Below are positions 5,805-7,681 of a stretch of DNA of 7,681 nt, one piece after another. The notes beneath the pieces are model-generated. The model ran no database searches. It worked only from the letters and a program-made list of their open reading frames with translations, and had not been told where the DNA came from. The DNA lies in contig JADNEJ010000584.1 in assembly GCA_016292295.1 (NCBI GenBank), positions 1 to 7,681 of the forward strand. Direction: 5' to 3'. Within the stretch, counting starts at the first letter, position 1, and the number at the start of each line of letters is the position of its first letter. A program made the position numbers and the translations under genes. The DNA is from Candidatus Thiodictyon intracellulare. Its GTDB lineage: Bacteria; Pseudomonadota; Gammaproteobacteria; Chromatiales; Chromatiaceae.

Positions 5805-6357
5805 ATGATTAACAGGCTCGACATCAACAGTCCTCAGTCGCGAGACGGGCGTCCCGACTGGCGTCCCCGTGCGCGCCATCCGTTACTACCTGGCGGAGAA
5901 ACTGCTGCCAGCGTCGGCGGGGCGGGGACTGGCCGCGAGCTACGGCCCCGGCCACCGCGACCGCCTGCGGCTGATCCGGTGCTTGCAGGAGGTCCACCAG
6001 CCCCTTGCCACGATCCGGGCGCAGTTGAAGACCCTCGACGATGCCGGCGTGGCCGCGGCACTCGTCGAATCGGGCGCCGTGCAGGATGCTCCCGCGACGG
6101 CCTACGACTATGTGCGCCAGGTGTCTAGTAAGCCTGCCCGGCACGGCGAACCGCCCGCCAACGCCGCACGACCGGAGCCCCCGGCCACGCTTGCACCGCT
6201 ACCGACGGTGCGCCAACAGCACCGCAGCACTTGGGAGCGCATCGCCCTGCACCCGGATATCGAGTTGCACGTGCGTCGACCGCTTGCCCGCACCGATCAG
6301 CGTCGGCTCGACGCCCTGCTGGAGCAGGCGCAGCGGCTGTTCAGCACCGAGCTCTGA
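5805..6357 (+). pseudogene. MerR-family transcriptional regulator, frame broken in the DNA-binding domain
   Basis: MerR regulators bind promoter DNA through an N-terminal winged helix. Here ATG 5805, placed where transcription should begin, opens MINRLDIN in one frame. The next frame carries VLSRETGVPTGVPVRAIRYY from about 5830, continuing LAEKLLPASAGRGLAASYGP, GHRDRLRLIRCLQEVHQPLA and the MerR dimer helix up to TGA 6355-6357. Joining them needs one surplus base at about 5826-5832. No usable in-frame start exists upstream of GTG 5869, which would remove the recognition helix. The DNA-binding domain also carries a 12-base tandem duplication (5845-5856, 5857-5868) giving TGVP twice. The C-terminal part (about 6130-6357) has a Pro/Ala-rich linker and a helical end with no metal-binding cysteines. 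The downstream VWA gene is probably its partner. The damage could be real decay or a sequencing error. Confidence 0.75.
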
Positions 6358-6477
6358 CCAGAAATCCAGCCACCGGAACGCAACCGGGCAGATGCCGACT
6401 CCAGCGGTCCCCGTCCGCCGATACGACAACCTGAAGGAGACGCCCATCCGTCCGCCATCGCCGAGAGTCTGTCCCGA
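6358..6477 (+). other. Spacer between the MerR and VWA genes with an orphan Shine-Dalgarno
   Basis: AAGGAG (6434-6439) is a strong ribosome binding site, but the triplet at a suitable distance (6446-6448) is ATC, not a normal start. That frame reaches a stop after 13 codons. It may mark the original VWA start, lost by mutation. I see no terminator or promoter, so the two genes were probably one transcript. Confidence 0.45.
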
Positions 6478-7553
6478 GTGGTCGTAGGAAACCCTATCCA
6501 CCTCTGCGCCTTCCGGACCGCCGCTGACGCTGACAGCGGCGAGGCGCCGGACCCCGCGAGTCGCAACCGCCTCGGGCTCTCACTGGACATCGACCGCCGG
6601 CTGATCCGCTGGCACGGCGACAGCGAGCGCTATCTGTATCTGCGCCTGTGTGCCCCGCCTCATGGGAGGCGAGCGTTCCCCGGTCGACCTGGCCTTGGCC
6701 TTGGCGCTGGACCGGTCCGGGTCCATGGGTGGTGACACATGACCGCGCGCTTGCGAGGCCGCGTTGACCGCCATTGAGCGACTCGAACCCCGTGATCGGG
6801 TTGCCCTGGTCGTTTTCGACGACCCCATTGCCACCCTACTGCCCCTGGCCGCGGCGAGTACCGAGGCCCGTCGTGCGGCTGCCGGCGCCCTCGGCGGTAT
6901 CGGCCCGCGCGGCTCCACCAACCTCGGCGAGGGTTGGCTCATCGCCTGCGGTTTGATCGGCCGCGAGCCCCCGCACGAACGGTTGCGCCGCTGCTTTGTA
7001 CTCACCGATAGCCAGGGTACTCACCGACGGCCAGGCCAATGTCGGAATCGTTGATCCCGCGGAATTCGCCCAGCACGCCGGGCAGCTACTTCAGCTTGGC
7101 ATCCGCACCAGCACCTTTAGTGTCGGTAACGACTACAACGAGGAATTGCTCGGTGCCCTGGCGGACGCGGGCGGCGGTGCATTCCACGACATCGTCAACG
7201 CCGCGGGTATCCAGACCGCCATCGCCCGGGAGTTGGACGATGCCATCGAGGTGGTCTATGCCGATAGCCGTGTGCAGCTCGCCTTGCAGGCCGACCTCGC
7301 GGTCGCGGTCATGGGACCTTGGCCGGTCACTCCATCTGATCATGCGCTGACCATCCGCACCGGCGATCTTGTCAGCGAACAGGTACTCGACCTGCTGGTC
7401 AGCCTCCGCTTCTCCGCCGGCAACAAGAACAAGGGTTGCACGGTACGGGTGACGGTCAGCGACGGCGACCGCCCCCTGGCCGTGGAAGAGATCCATTGGA
7501 CCTGGGTTGACTGGGCCACGCGCAAGGGCCAGCCCCGGCAAGCGGCCGACTAG
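6478..7553 (+). pseudogene. VWA-domain protein (ChlD/YfbK-type), multiply disrupted
   Basis: Three reading-frame pieces make one von Willebrand A protein. Frame 1 (recognisable from about 6568) reads RLGLSLDIDRRLIRWHGDSE and RYLYLRLCAP. Frame 2 (from about 6662) reads ERSPVDLALALALDRSGSM with the MIDAS DxSxS at 6710-6724. It then continues ALTAIERLEPRDRVALVVFD and the second MIDAS element GSTNLGEG (T at 6917-6919). Frame 3 (from 7017) reads VLTDGQANVGI (MIDAS Asp at 7026-7028), GIRTSTFSVGNDYNEELLGA and a beta-rich C-terminal region ending at TAG 7551-7553. The breaks are a frame change at about 6650-6665, an in-frame TGA at 6740-6742 in the helix after MIDAS, and a 19-base tandem duplication at 6998-7035. 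VWA proteins bind partners through a metal ion. This one has no visible signal peptide and its specific role is unknown. The end (QPRQAAD) may be truncated. GTG 6478 is only a nominal left limit. Confidence 0.8.
6998..7035 (+). repeat. 19-bp tandem duplication inside the VWA gene
   Basis: GTACTCACCGATAGCCAGG (6998-7016) is followed directly by GTACTCACCGACGGCCAGG (7017-7035), identical at 17 of 19 positions. Each copy encodes VLTD(S/G)Q in its own frame. Since 19 is not a multiple of 3, the duplication itself shifts the frame. The second copy joins correctly to the downstream ANVGI. Confidence 0.92.
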
Positions 7554-7589
7554 CAGTCTATCGGACTTAGCGACCGGCGTCACCGCCTG

Positions 7590-7609
7590 AGGCCCTTGGG
7601 TGGGCTTTT
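7590..7609 (+). terminator. Weak intrinsic terminator after the VWA gene
   Basis: GCCC (7592-7595) pairs with GGGC (7602-7605) across 6 bases. It can extend by one G-T wobble and one A-T pair, and is followed by TTTT. The stem is short, so termination would be modest. Confidence 0.35.
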
Positions 7610-7681
7610 ATGGAAAAAAAGAGACAGTTTTCGGCTAGAAACGCAGTTTTCCGCGGTGTTCTCCTGACTGCAGACGTAATA
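7610..7681. other. Right-edge non-coding tail
   Basis: This stretch is AT-richer than the genes around it, with an A-run (7614-7620) and a near-repeat CAGTTTTCGG / CAGTTTTCCG. No gene or known element is recognised. It may belong to whatever starts beyond the window. Confidence 0.3.

Noticed and set aside
6740..6742. In-frame TGA in the VWA gene as a selenocysteine codon
   Set aside because: The position is an ordinary helix residue next to the MIDAS motif, no SECIS-like hairpin is evident, and two frameshifts in the same gene favour plain decay.

Overview
The window is GC-rich DNA from a gammaproteobacterium. Three intact housekeeping genes point that way: a UbiA of the ubiquinone pathway, a CPHC-type periplasmic DsbA and a YbiT-type ABC-F ATPase whose remembered E. 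coli counterpart aligns almost residue for residue. The short palindromic repeats, the IS630 relics and the decayed MerR/von Willebrand A (VWA) pair would suit a Chromatiales-like (purple sulfur) genome. That narrower guess is inference and is not proved by the sequence.

Layout. Positions 1-491 (minus) hold the N-terminal part of an IS630-family transposase that runs off the left edge. An inverted, diverged scrap of a second IS630 transposase lies at 552-635 (plus). Positions 636-935 carry no gene, only a REP-like palindrome and a GC-rich hairpin. At 936-1353 (plus) is a small coiled-coil/membrane protein gene, apparently frameshifted near its start. ubiA (1372-2298) and dsbA (2389-3078) follow on the plus strand. 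They converge on ybiT (3348-4943, minus) across a large nested palindrome (3086-3257) that looks like a miniature mobile or repeat element. Another inverted-repeat cluster (5018-5100) and a strong intrinsic terminator (5193-5223) separate ybiT from the cold-shock protein gene (5263-5466, minus). The csp gene is divergent from a MerR-like regulator (5805-6357, plus), which is followed by a VWA-domain gene (about 6478-7553, plus). The last 128 bases hold at most a weak terminator.

How the parts relate. ubiA (quinone synthesis) and dsbA (periplasmic disulfide formation, whose electrons finally reach quinones through DsbB) are separate functions sitting together. ybiT (ribosome-associated ATPase) and csp (RNA chaperone) lie in the same direction but are separated by a terminator. 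The MerR and VWA genes look like an accessory pair that is dying. The MerR reading frame is broken inside its DNA-binding domain, and the VWA frame is broken by a shift, an in-frame TGA and a 19-bp tandem duplication. I see no convincing new functional system. The most interesting items are the near-consensus promoter that would make the MerR transcript leaderless, the decay of the MerR/VWA pair by short tandem duplications, and the nested palindrome between dsbA and ybiT.
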